53,528 bases of DNA from an uncultured beta proteobacterium (lineage in GTDB: Bacteria; Pseudomonadota; Gammaproteobacteria; Burkholderiales; Burkholderiaceae_C), in NCBI GenBank assembly GCA_903897005.1, contig CAITZZ010000192.1, positions 1 through 53,528 of the forward strand. The letters are read 5' to 3'. Below, piece after piece: positions 35,996 to 44,164 of this stretch. Positions within the stretch are counted from its first letter, which is position 1. Every line of letters begins with the position of its first letter. The notes under the pieces were generated by a model. That model was not told where the DNA came from. It did not search any database and saw nothing but the letters and a program-made list of their open reading frames with translations. The position numbers and the translations under genes are program-made.

Positions 35996-36691
35996 TCACT
36001 GAACATCGACGATGAATCCGGGACGTGCGACGCCGTTCACGGTATTGCCTGTGAGGGTACGAACCTGCGCTATCTGGCCCTCAACGGCGTTGGTCAGTGC
36101 CTTGCCCGCCGCACTCACTTTGAATCCAGCACCTTGTGCGCGCAGGGTGACCGACTGTCCTTGCTGAATGACCAGCGGTGCGCGAAGCAAATCCTGTCGC
36201 AGTGGCTGCCCTGCAGCAACACCGACCGTGACGACCCGCCCGATCGCTTGACCGGCGTCGGTCATGACCGCACCGGGAAGAAGCCCGAGATCGGCCTCCT
36301 GCAGTGTCAGGTCAGCCGCTACGATTGCTCTGCCCTGCGTCAGTGGATGCGCCGCCACCACCACTCCAGCCATCACCCTGACCGACACCGGAACATAGAT
36401 CGTCCACGGGCTGGCACCCATGCAGCGCACACCGACGCTGGTGTTGCCCCACACTCGCGCGCCTGGGGCCATGAACGCTTCGGGCGCCGCACAAACGGTC
36501 AGATTCAAGTTCCTGTCGATGGCACCGACGCTGAAACTCACTCTGCCCGGTAGTCCCACCGTCTGCTGCTGCAGCAGCTGTTCAATCGCGCCAACGATCT
36601 GCCCAAGCTGCGCCTTGTCGACCGAGGCATGGCATAAGGCGGCGCTGCCACACAGCAACTGCAGGGCCAGAACACAGTTTCGCAAGTTCAT
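35996..36691 (-). CDS. flgA: P-ring assembly chaperone FlgA
   Basis: A 231-residue periplasmic protein with a Sec signal peptide (MNLRNCVLALQLLCGSAALC, cleavage after HAS). The C-terminal SAF-like domain contains VVVAAHPLTQGRAIVAADLT, GQAIGRVVTVGVAAGQPLRQ, DLLRAPLVIQQGQSVTL and GVARPGFIVDVQ. It helps FlgI (encoded here) assemble the P ring. The start ATG follows GGAGGATATCG; frames further upstream are not used. It is divergent from flgB and 127 bp upstream of flgM. Confidence 0.95.
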   Translation of the reverse strand: MNLRNCVLALQLLCGSAALCHASVDKAQLGQIVGAIEQLLQQQTVGLPGRVSFSVGAIDRNLNLTVCAAPEAFMAPGARVWGNTSVGVRCMGASPWTIYVPVSVRVMAGVVVAAHPLTQGRAIVAADLTLQEADLGLLPGAVMTDAGQAIGRVVTVGVAAGQPLRQDLLRAPLVIQQGQSVTLRAQGAGFKVSAAGKALTNAVEGQIAQVRTLTGNTVNGVARPGFIVDVQ

Positions 36692-37016
36692 CGATATCCT
36701 CCAACGTGGCAACGCAGCGCTTGAAGCGGCGCAGATGAACAAACTATATCTGGACGCGACTCCAGACAGTGCCGGATAAGCAATGCTTTTCATCGGCTAA
36801 TCCAGCCTATGACCAACGGCAGCACAGCGAAGCCGCCCTGATGTTCCATTTCACGCGGCCATCGCAGGCGGCAAAAATTGCCGCTGCATGACGGATCAAG
36901 CGATGAAGTGCATGGACTTTTCCGTGCTACTCCGGACGCTCCAAAAATCCACGACGCCTACCATGTGGTCAAGGTAAACGCCACGCTCAGACCAAAGAAT
37001 CACTGACACAGACACC
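36692..37016. other. Divergent flgA-flgB control region
   Basis: 325 bp without a gene. It should contain the class II promoters of flgA (minus) and of flgBCDEFGHIJ (plus). I see no strong sigma70 -35/-10 pair. The main structure is a 17-bp palindrome at 36868-36884. No sigma28 match is evident, which agrees with rod and hook genes being under FlhDC rather than FliA. Confidence 0.6.
36868..36884. promoter_or_regulatory. Palindrome, candidate FlhDC-type box
   Basis: GCGGCAA-AAA-TTGCCGC is a perfect 7-bp inverted repeat around AAA. Its core (GGCAAAAATTGCC) resembles the enteric FlhD4C2 half-site AATGGCAGAAATAGCG. It lies midway between the divergent flgA and flgB genes, where an FlhDC site is expected. 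This assignment is inference. Confidence 0.4.
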
Positions 37017-37427
37017 ATGATTGAATCACTTGACCGACTGTTCCAGTTCCAGGCAAACGCACTCAATGTGCGCGCTTATCGTCAACAACTGCTGGCATCG
37101 AACATTGCCAATGCCGATACGCCAGGTTACAAGGCGCGCGACATCGATTTCGCGTCCGCGCTGCGCAATGCAGGCGCTGGCAACGCAGGCACATCATCGA
37201 GCTTGCCGCTGCGCGTGAGCAGCGAGCGGCATCTCACCGGCCTGGCAGCAGGCAGTGCGCCCGCTGAAGCGCTTTATCGCACCGGACAACAGCCCAGCGT
37301 CGACGGCAACACCGTCGACATGGACGTCGAGCGCAACCGTTTTGCCGAAAACGCTGTGCACTACGACGCCAACCTTACCTTTCTTAGCGGTCAAATCAAG
37401 AAGATGACGGCTGCAATTCAGGGATGA
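37017..37427 (+). CDS. flgB: Flagellar proximal rod protein FlgB
   Basis: A 136-residue rod protein with the axial N-terminal motif RQQLLASNIANADTPGYKAR and a C-terminal helix (NLTFLSGQIKKMTAAIQ). It is exported without a cleaved signal and forms the proximal rod with FlgC and FlgF. It is the first gene of the flgBCDEFGHIJKL run. flgC starts 7 nt later. The start context is poor in Shine-Dalgarno sequence. Confidence 0.96.
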   Translation: MIESLDRLFQFQANALNVRAYRQQLLASNIANADTPGYKARDIDFASALRNAGAGNAGTSSSLPLRVSSERHLTGLAAGSAPAEALYRTGQQPSVDGNTVDMDVERNRFAENAVHYDANLTFLSGQIKKMTAAIQG

Positions 37428-37434
37428 ATAGACC

Positions 37435-37839
37435 ATGTCTTTGCTAAACGTATTTGAAATCGCCGGCTCTGCCATGACGGCACAGTCACAGCGGCTCAAC
37501 GTCGTCGCCAGCAATCTGGCCAACGCCGACAGTGTCACCAGTTCCAATGGTCAGGTCTATCGCGCCAAGCACATCCTGTTCAAAGAACAAGCACTCAGCG
37601 GCACAACCGGCAGTGGCGTTCAGGTGGTCGGCGTCGCCGAAGACAGTTCACCTGGCAGACAGGTCTATGACCCGAAGCATCCGCTTGCCGACGCGCGTGG
37701 CTATGTTGCCATGCCCAACGTCAGCCCGGTTGAGGAAATGGTCAACATGATTGGTGCCGCACGGTCGTATCAAAACAACGTCGAAGTACTCAACACTGCC
37801 AAGACGCTGATGCTCAAGACGCTCACCCTCGGACAGTAA
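37435..37839 (+). CDS. flgC: Flagellar proximal rod protein FlgC
   Basis: A 134-residue rod protein. The N-terminus has [20 protein letters not shown] and the C-terminus [20 protein letters not shown] followed by [10 protein letters not shown], both family signatures. Length equals E. coli FlgC (134). It lies 7 nt after flgB and 29 nt before flgD. Confidence 0.97.
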   Translation: MSLLNVFEIAGSAMTAQSQRLNVVASNLANADSVTSSNGQVYRAKHILFKEQALSGTTGSGVQVVGVAEDSSPGRQVYDPKHPLADARGYVAMPNVSPVEEMVNMIGAARSYQNNVEVLNTAKTLMLKTLTLGQ

Positions 37840-37868
37840 GCCCTACAACCAGCCACAAGGACCTCAGC

Positions 37869-38525
37869 ATGAGCACGATAAGCGCAACCACCGCCGCATC
37901 CCAGAGCACCGTCCCCGCGAGCACCGCCACGGTCAGCAGCGAAGGGCAGGACCGGTTCCTCAAGCTCCTGGTCACACAGCTGAAGAATCAGGATCCGCTC
38001 AATCCCATGGACAACGCGCAAATCACATCGCAAATGGCGCAGATCAGTACGGTCAGCGGAATTGACAAGCTCAACGCGACGATGCAGAGCATGGCGGCAA
38101 GTTTCAATGCGGGGCAATCGCTGCAGGCGACCTCCATGATCGGGCGCAGCGTGCTGGCAACTGGAAGTCTGATCGGGCTCGAGGGTGGTTCGGCAGTGGG
38201 CGGGGTCGAATTGGCAGCGGCAGCGGACAGGGTCACGGTATCCATCCGCGACGCGTCGGGCCAGTTATTGCGCACGCTAGATCTCGGCGCGCAGGACTCG
38301 GGCGTGCTCAGCTTCCAGTGGAATGGGACCACCGACAGTGGCGCAAGCGTTGCCGCTGGCGGCTATAGCTTCGCGGTAGAGGCGATTCAAGGCGGAACGA
38401 AGGTCGAAGCCACAACCCTCTCGGCGGGTCTGGTGGCAGGTGTGACGACTGGCAAGAGCGGGGTCACGCTCAATGTGAACGGGATCGGCACCCTGGCACT
38501 GTCGGATGTGAAACGGGTCATGTGA
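37869..38525 (+). CDS. flgD: Hook-cap scaffolding protein FlgD
   Basis: A 218-residue FlgD. The conserved N-terminal segment is QDRFLKLLVTQLKNQDPLNP followed by MDNAQITSQMAQISTVSGID. The C-terminal part has the FlgD Ig-like/tudor features (SGVLSFQWNGTTDSGASVAA). It caps the growing hook so that FlgE can polymerise. It is the third gene of the flg run, with RBS CAAGGACC before the ATG. Confidence 0.96.
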   Translation: MSTISATTAASQSTVPASTATVSSEGQDRFLKLLVTQLKNQDPLNPMDNAQITSQMAQISTVSGIDKLNATMQSMAASFNAGQSLQATSMIGRSVLATGSLIGLEGGSAVGGVELAAAADRVTVSIRDASGQLLRTLDLGAQDSGVLSFQWNGTTDSGASVAAGGYSFAVEAIQGGTKVEATTLSAGLVAGVTTGKSGVTLNVNGIGTLALSDVKRVM

Positions 38526-38562
38526 TATCACGAATTGACAAATATCAGCAAGGAGAAACGAA

Positions 38563-39771
38563 ATGAGTTTTCAGCAGGGATTGAGCGGTTTGAACGCCGC
38601 AGCGAAAAACCTCGATGTGATCGGCAACAACGTCGCCAATTCGAACACCGCAGGTTTCAAGCAGGCCTACGCCGTCTTCGGGGATGTGTTTGCGGCTTCG
38701 TTTGGCGGTGTGACCAACACTCAGGTCGGCATCGGCACACAAATAAAGGGGGTGAAGCAGGAGTTTTCACAGGGCAACATCACTGTCACCAACAATCCGC
38801 TGGATGTCGCCATCAACGGCCTGGGATTCTTGCGGATGAGCGATAGCGGCGCCATCAGCTATACCCGCAACGGCGGTTTCAGCCTCGACAAGACCGGCTT
38901 CATCGTGGGCGCTGGTGGGCAACACGTTACCGGCTATACGGCGGTCAACGGCACGATTGTGCCCAACGTGCTGGTGAACCTGCAACTGTCCGCGGCCGAC
39001 CTCCCCCCCACCGCGACCACCAATGCCAGCGTAGGGGTGAGTCTCACTCCTAGCGCGCAGATACTGCCAACGGCGAGCCTGCTTGTCACAGATCCAGCAA
39101 CGTATAACTTTTCAACCGCATCAAGCGCCTTCGACACTTTGGGTAAAGCGCACCCCATGTCGTTCTACTTCAACAAAACCGCAGCCAACACCTGGGATTG
39201 CAGCACCTACGTTGATGGCGTCGTCGCCAATGGCGTCGGGCCCAGCACACTGACTTTCGACAGCGCCGGCGCGCTGCTGACTTCCACCAACCTGGTGAAG
39301 ACCTCCACGCCAGCCGGTGGCGCTGCGCCGCTTTCGATAACCCTGAACTTCGATACGATGACCCAATTTGCTTCTTCTTTTGGCGTCAATTCGCTGTCCC
39401 TGGATGGCGCCGCTGCCGGCGCGCTCAATGGATATAACGTTGGTGCCGACGGCATCATCATGGGCAAATACACCAATGGGCAGACGCAAAAACTCGGTCA
39501 AATTGTGCTGACGAATTTCACCAACATTCAGGGATTGGCACCAGCCGGGGATGGTATGTGGATAGAGACCGCTGACTCTGGCGTGCCGCTGACCGGCATC
39601 CCGGGCAGTGCCAGTCTTGGCGCCCTGCAATCCTCAGCCAAAGAGGACTCCAACGTCGATCTGACCGCCGAGCTGGTAGCCATGATTACTGCGCAGCGGG
39701 TCTACCAGGCCAATGCCCAATCGATCAAGACGCAGGATCAGCTCTTGCAGACCATGGTCAACTTGAAGTAA
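38563..39771 (+). CDS. flgE: Flagellar hook protein FlgE
   Basis: A 402-residue hook subunit, the E. coli FlgE length. N-terminal MSFQQGLSGLNAAAKNLDVI and GNNVANSNTAGFKQAYAVF, and C-terminal LTAELVAMITAQRVYQANAQ and SIKTQDQLLQTMVNLK, are the D0 helices. The middle is the variable surface domain rich in Thr/Ala. RBS AAGGAG is 7 nt before the ATG, one of the strongest in the cluster, fitting the high copy number needed. Confidence 0.97.
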   Translation: MSFQQGLSGLNAAAKNLDVIGNNVANSNTAGFKQAYAVFGDVFAASFGGVTNTQVGIGTQIKGVKQEFSQGNITVTNNPLDVAINGLGFLRMSDSGAISYTRNGGFSLDKTGFIVGAGGQHVTGYTAVNGTIVPNVLVNLQLSAADLPPTATTNASVGVSLTPSAQILPTASLLVTDPATYNFSTASSAFDTLGKAHPMSFYFNKTAANTWDCSTYVDGVVANGVGPSTLTFDSAGALLTSTNLVKTSTPAGGAAPLSITLNFDTMTQFASSFGVNSLSLDGAAAGALNGYNVGADGIIMGKYTNGQTQKLGQIVLTNFTNIQGLAPAGDGMWIETADSGVPLTGIPGSASLGALQSSAKEDSNVDLTAELVAMITAQRVYQANAQSIKTQDQLLQTMVNLK

Positions 39772-39783
39772 GGTGACATCAGC

Positions 39784-40527
39784 ATGGACCGCATGATTTA
39801 TGTTGCCATGACGGGCGCCAAGCATACGCTCGAACAGCAGGCCGTGGTGGCAAACAACCTGGCCAACATTTCAACCAATGGCTATCGGGCCGCGGCCAGC
39901 GCATTTCGTGCAGTGCCGGTCCAGGGCGAAGGCATGCCAACGCGTGCTTTCGTGGTCGGCACGACTGCGGGTGCAAATTTTGCTTCGGGTCCCTTGCAGG
40001 GCACCGGGCGCGAGCTCGATATTGCCTTGCAAGGGCCGGGTTGGATCGCGGTGCAGACGGCAAACGGCAAAGAAGCCTACACGCGCAACGGAAGCATCCA
40101 GGTCGGCGCCAACGGCATGCTACAGACTCGCGGCGGCCTCAATGTTCTTGGCGAGAGTGGGCCGATCTCGATTCCTCCAGACTCCAACATCAGCATTGCC
40201 AAGGAAGGCACGGTTTCGGTCGTGTCAACCGTGCCACCACCGAAATCGGTCGATGCCGTTGGGCGTATCAAACTGGTCAATCCCGACGAGAAGCTCATGG
40301 TCCGGGGAGACGACGGCCTGTTCCGCATGGTCAATGGCGCCAGCGCGCAGGCTGATCCCAATGTTGCGCTGGTTTCGGGCACGCTCGAAGGCAGCAACGT
40401 CAACGCTGTCGAAGAGATGATCAGCATGATCAGTCTGGCGCGGCAGTTTGACATGCAAATGCAGCTGCTGAGCAATGCGCAAAAAAATGCGGCTTCCGCG
40501 AGTCGGATCCTCAACCTCACAGCCTGA
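39784..40527 (+). CDS. flgF: Flagellar rod protein FlgF
   Basis: A 247-residue proximal rod protein. N-terminal [20 protein letters not shown] and [21 protein letters not shown]-terminal [20 protein letters not shown] and [16 protein letters not shown] are typical. It lies 12 nt after flgE and 13 nt before flgG. Its paralogy to flgG is visible in both ends. Confidence 0.97.
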   Translation: MDRMIYVAMTGAKHTLEQQAVVANNLANISTNGYRAAASAFRAVPVQGEGMPTRAFVVGTTAGANFASGPLQGTGRELDIALQGPGWIAVQTANGKEAYTRNGSIQVGANGMLQTRGGLNVLGESGPISIPPDSNISIAKEGTVSVVSTVPPPKSVDAVGRIKLVNPDEKLMVRGDDGLFRMVNGASAQADPNVALVSGTLEGSNVNAVEEMISMISLARQFDMQMQLLSNAQKNAASASRILNLTA

Positions 40528-40540
40528 ACAGGAGCACAGC

Positions 40541-41323
40541 ATGATTCGATCCCTATGGATAGGCAAGACCGGACTCGAAGCGCAGCAAACGCAGCTCGAC
40601 GTCATCGCCAACAACCTGGCCAACGTCAGCACCAACGGCTTCAAGCGATCACGCGCCGTGTTCGAGGACTTGCTCTATCAGACGCTGCGCCAACCCGGTG
40701 CACAGTCGTCCCAGCAGACACAGCTACCCTCGGGATTCCAGATCGGCACCGGCGTGACGCCCGTGGCAACCGTCAAGATTTTTTCCCAGGGCAATCTGCA
40801 GCAAACCGGCAATCCGCTGGATGTCGCGATCCAGGGCAACGGATACTTCCAGGTTCTGCAGCCCGATGGCACACTCGCCTACACCCGAGACGGATCCCTG
40901 CAGGTCGATAACCAGGGAGCGCTGGTCACATCGAACGGCTATCTGATTCAGCCGCAGCTCACGATTCCGGCCGGCGCCTTGAGCGTCACCATCGGGGTCG
41001 ACGGGACGGTGTCCGCACTACTGCCTGGCAGCGTCACTCCAACCCAGGTTGGTGCCCTGCAACTGGCGAATTTTGTCAACTCCACCGGCCTGCAGAGTGC
41101 CGGAGAAAATCTGTATCTCGAAACCGCCTCCTCCGGCACGCCGAACGTGAACACGCCAGGGACCAACGGACTGGGCAAACTGATGGCCGGCAATGTCGAG
41201 ACATCCAACGTCAATGTGGTCGAAGAAATGGTCGCCATGATTCAGACCCAGCGCGCCTATGAGATGAACTCTAAAGTCATCTCGACGTCCGACCAGATGC
41301 TGGCCAAGCTGTCGCAACTCTAG
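40541..41323 (+). CDS. flgG: Flagellar distal rod protein FlgG
   Basis: A 260-residue distal rod protein, same length as E. coli FlgG. N-terminal [20 protein letters not shown] and [21 protein letters not shown]-terminal [20 protein letters not shown] and [17 protein letters not shown]. The ATG at 40541 follows AGGAGCACAGC. The frame is open upstream into flgF, but that is not coding. Confidence 0.97.
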   Translation: MIRSLWIGKTGLEAQQTQLDVIANNLANVSTNGFKRSRAVFEDLLYQTLRQPGAQSSQQTQLPSGFQIGTGVTPVATVKIFSQGNLQQTGNPLDVAIQGNGYFQVLQPDGTLAYTRDGSLQVDNQGALVTSNGYLIQPQLTIPAGALSVTIGVDGTVSALLPGSVTPTQVGALQLANFVNSTGLQSAGENLYLETASSGTPNVNTPGTNGLGKLMAGNVETSNVNVVEEMVAMIQTQRAYEMNSKVISTSDQMLAKLSQL

Positions 41324-41352
41324 ACACTTCTGCAACCATGACCGAGGTGAGC

Positions 41353-42057
41353 ATGATTTCCGAACTTTTTCGCCGGGCTGTCGTAACGGGAATGAGCTTG
41401 TTGCTGGCCGCCTGCACTGCTACGATGCCGCCAACGCCATCGATGGTGCATCAACCCACGACGGTACGCCCTGCACCGGAGCCCGTCGCCCTGCCTGCCA
41501 ACGGCACCATCTACCAGCCCGGTTCTACCGGCCAGCCGGGCTACCCGCCCCGAGCCTTGTTCGAGGACCGACGGGCCAGCGCCGTTGGCGACATCTTGAC
41601 GATCAACATCAACGAGACAACCGCCGCCAGCAAAAAGTCAGGCAGCACCGCAGCGCGCACCAGCGGCAACAACACGTCCGTCAGCGCGCTGGTTGGCTTG
41701 CCTGGCAGGGGCCTTGAAGGCATGAACCTCGGCACCAAATCCGCCAGCAGTTTCAATGGCAAGGGTGACAGTGCCAGCAACAATGCTTTCACCGGGACCA
41801 TCAGCGTCACGGTGATTGAAGTGCTGCCCAGCGGGAACCTGGTAGTGAGCGGCGAAAAGCAGATCGGCATCAACCAGGGCGCCGAGTTTGTGCGTTTTTC
41901 GGGCGTCGTCAGTCCAAGCCGGATTGCGGTTGGCAACGTGGTCTCATCGACCCAGGTGGCCGACATGCGCGTCGAGTACCGTGGCAATGGCTACCTGGAC
42001 GAAGCGCAAACCATGGGCTGGTTCCAGCGTGCCCTGCTTTCGCTCAACCCGTTCTAG
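41353..42057 (+). CDS. flgH: Flagellar L-ring lipoprotein FlgH
   Basis: A 234-residue outer-membrane lipoprotein with lipobox LLLAAC near residue 18. The conserved body includes LFEDRRASAVGDILTININE, GTISVTVIEVLPSGNLVVSG, KQIGINQGAEFVRFSGVVSP and the C-terminal NGYLDEAQTMGWFQRALLSL. It builds the L ring around the rod. I place the start at ATG 41353 after GAGGTGAGC; an ATG at 41338 adds five residues. Confidence 0.95.
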   Translation: MISELFRRAVVTGMSLLLAACTATMPPTPSMVHQPTTVRPAPEPVALPANGTIYQPGSTGQPGYPPRALFEDRRASAVGDILTININETTAASKKSGSTAARTSGNNTSVSALVGLPGRGLEGMNLGTKSASSFNGKGDSASNNAFTGTISVTVIEVLPSGNLVVSGEKQIGINQGAEFVRFSGVVSPSRIAVGNVVSSTQVADMRVEYRGNGYLDEAQTMGWFQRALLSLNPF

Positions 42058-42084
42058 CAGCAGATCAAAGGCGAAAGAATCGAA

Positions 42085-43194
42085 ATGAAACCGATCAAGA
42101 TCTGGCTACTCTCGCTGCTGATGGTCTTCTGCAGCGGGCTCCACGCCGAGCGCATCAAGGATCTGGTCTCGATCGAGGGGGTGCGCAGCAACCAGCTGAT
42201 CGGTCATGGCCTGGTGGTGGGTCTGGACGGCAGCGGTGACCAGACCACGCAGACACCGTTTACCGTGCAAAGCGTGATCAACATGCTGACCCAACTGGGC
42301 ACCACCCTGCCTGCTGGCACCAACCTGCAACTCAAGAATGTAGCGGCGGTCATGGTAACGGCGTCGCTGCCGGCCTTTGCCAGACCCGGCCAGACCATCG
42401 ACGTTACCGTGTCTTCCCTGGGCAACGCCAAGAGCTTGCGCGGCGGCACACTGCTGATGACGCCTCTGAAAGGCGGCGACGGCCAGGTCTACGCAGTCGC
42501 TCAAGGCAACGTCCTGGTGAGCGGCGCCGGTGCGAGCTCGGCCGGCGGCGGCGCCAGCGTCCAGGTCAATCACCTCAGCGTGGGGCGACTCAGTGGTGGC
42601 GCCACGGTCGAACGCGGCGTACCCACGGAGTTGGGTCAGGGCGAACACATCAGCATCGAACTCACCACCACCGACTTCAGCACTGCGCGGCGCGTTGTCG
42701 AGGTCATCAACGAGCGCTTCGCACCCGACACTGCCGTTGCAGTCAATGGACGAGTGATCCGCCTGCGTGCGCCGGCCTCGGCCGATGAGCGCGTGACATT
42801 TATCGGCCAGATCGAGAGCCTGGAAATCACACCAGCCCAGACCAGCGCCAAAGTGATCGTCAACGCCCGCACCGGCTCAATTGTCATGAACCAGGCCGTG
42901 ATGATCCAGGCCTGCGCCGTGGCCCACGGAAACCTGACGGTTGTCATCAACAGCGAGCCGGTGATCAGTCAACCGTCGCCACTCTCAACCCAGGGCCAGA
43001 CCGTGGTGGCAGAGCGTGCCCAAGTCGAGATTCGCGCCGACAAGAGCGGCTTGACCATGGTCAAGGCAGGTGTTTCCCTGGGCGACGTCGTCAAATCACT
43101 GAACGCCATTGGTGCCACGCCCCAGGACCTTCTGGCCATATTGCAGGCGATGAAGGCCGCCGGTGCATTGCGCGCCGAGCTGGAAATCATTTGA
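42085..43194 (+). CDS. flgI: Flagellar P-ring protein FlgI
   Basis: A 369-residue periplasmic protein. The signal peptide (MKPIKIWLLSLLMVFCSGLH, cleaved before AERIKD) is followed by LVSIEGVRSNQLIGHGLVVG and LDGSGDQT, family hallmarks, and by NARTGSIVMNQAVMIQ. It forms the P ring in the peptidoglycan with FlgA's help. It lies 27 nt after flgH and 19 nt before flgJ. Length is normal. Confidence 0.97.
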   Translation: MKPIKIWLLSLLMVFCSGLHAERIKDLVSIEGVRSNQLIGHGLVVGLDGSGDQTTQTPFTVQSVINMLTQLGTTLPAGTNLQLKNVAAVMVTASLPAFARPGQTIDVTVSSLGNAKSLRGGTLLMTPLKGGDGQVYAVAQGNVLVSGAGASSAGGGASVQVNHLSVGRLSGGATVERGVPTELGQGEHISIELTTTDFSTARRVVEVINERFAPDTAVAVNGRVIRLRAPASADERVTFIGQIESLEITPAQTSAKVIVNARTGSIVMNQAVMIQACAVAHGNLTVVINSEPVISQPSPLSTQGQTVVAERAQVEIRADKSGLTMVKAGVSLGDVVKSLNAIGATPQDLLAILQAMKAAGALRAELEII

Positions 43195-43213
43195 TGCACG
43201 GAGTCCAGGCACC

Positions 43214-44074
43214 ATGACACAAACCAGCAATGTCAGCAACGGGCTCGCACTGGATGCGCGCAGCCTCGACACACTTCGACTGCAGGCCAAACAGAATCCC
43301 GAGCAGGCCACCAGGGCTGTGGCACAGCAGTTTGAGGCAGTCTTCCTGCAGATGGTGCTCAAGAGCATGCGGGACGCAACGCCACAGGACGGGCCGACCG
43401 ACAGCGACCAGACGCGCATGTACACCTCGATGCTGGACCAGCAGATAGCACAAAGCCTGTCGGCCAAAGGCGTCGGTCTGGCCGATGTGATGCTGCGCCA
43501 ACTCGGGCGCAGTCAAACCGCAGCACCCGCCGATGTAGCGGCGATACTGCCGGCACCACTGTCGGCGCCATCGAAGCCGGCTGACGCCAAAACCAGCGCA
43601 CCCGTGGCCAGTCAGAACTTTCTGTCCCGCATGAAAGAGCACGCCATCGCGGCCAGCAATGCGACCGGCATTCCGGCAAGGTTTTTGCTCGGTCACGCGG
43701 CCTTGGAGAGTGGCTGGGGCAAGGCCGAGATCCGCACTGCCGACGGCAGCCCAAGCCACAACCTGTTCGGCATCAAGGCCGGGCGCAACTGGAAAGGGGC
43801 CACGGTCGACGTCACCACCACCGAATACGTCGACGGTGCGCCGCGCAAGATGGTGCAAACCTTTCGCGCCTACGCCTCGTATGCGCAGGCATTCCAGGAC
43901 TATGCCAGCCTGATGAAGAACAGCCCGCGCTACGCCGCAGTACTCAAGCAGAGCGACGGCGCTGGCTTTGCCCAGGGGCTACAACGTGCGGGCTACGCCA
44001 CCGATCCCAGGTACGCCGAAAAACTCACAGGAATCCTGAACGGTGCCAGCATGCGCCAGAGCCTGGTTGCCTGA
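43214..44074 (+). CDS. flgJ: Rod-cap and peptidoglycan hydrolase FlgJ
   Basis: A 286-residue two-domain FlgJ. The N-terminal rod-cap domain has AVAQQFEAVFLQMVLKSMRD and YTSMLDQQIAQSLSAKGVGL. After an Ala/Pro linker at about 105-135 the C-terminal glucosaminidase-like muramidase domain has LLGHALESGWGK-type residues (HAALESGWGKAEIR, catalytic Glu) and SHNLFGIKAGRNW. So this is the dual-domain type, able to cut the wall for the rod. The ATG at 43214 is preceded by a frame overlapping flgI. Confidence 0.96.
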   Translation: MTQTSNVSNGLALDARSLDTLRLQAKQNPEQATRAVAQQFEAVFLQMVLKSMRDATPQDGPTDSDQTRMYTSMLDQQIAQSLSAKGVGLADVMLRQLGRSQTAAPADVAAILPAPLSAPSKPADAKTSAPVASQNFLSRMKEHAIAASNATGIPARFLLGHAALESGWGKAEIRTADGSPSHNLFGIKAGRNWKGATVDVTTTEYVDGAPRKMVQTFRAYASYAQAFQDYASLMKNSPRYAAVLKQSDGAGFAQGLQRAGYATDPRYAEKLTGILNGASMRQSLVA

Positions 44075-44086
44075 GGGAAAGCAGAT

Positions 44087-44164
44087 ATGACCAATTCAGC
44101 AGTCAATCTTCTGCCCGAACTGTCGTTAATACCTACAAGCGATGTGAGCGCAAGGAGCACCTAG
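44087..44164 (+). CDS. Possible 25-residue leader peptide before flgK
   Basis: A short frame MTNSAVNLLPELSLIPTSDV plus 5 residues. GGGAAAG lies 7 nt before its ATG, and its TAG directly abuts the flgK ATG. It fills the 90-bp gap between flgJ and flgK. It may be chance. It could also couple translation into flgK. No homologue is known to me, and it would be missed by length filters. Confidence 0.25.
   Translation: MTNSAVNLLPELSLIPTSDVSARST

Noticed and set aside
36692-37016. Possible small gene between flgA and flgB
   Set aside because: No frame of useful length has a ribosome-binding site; the open upstream frame of flgA is explained by its later ATG with GGAGG.
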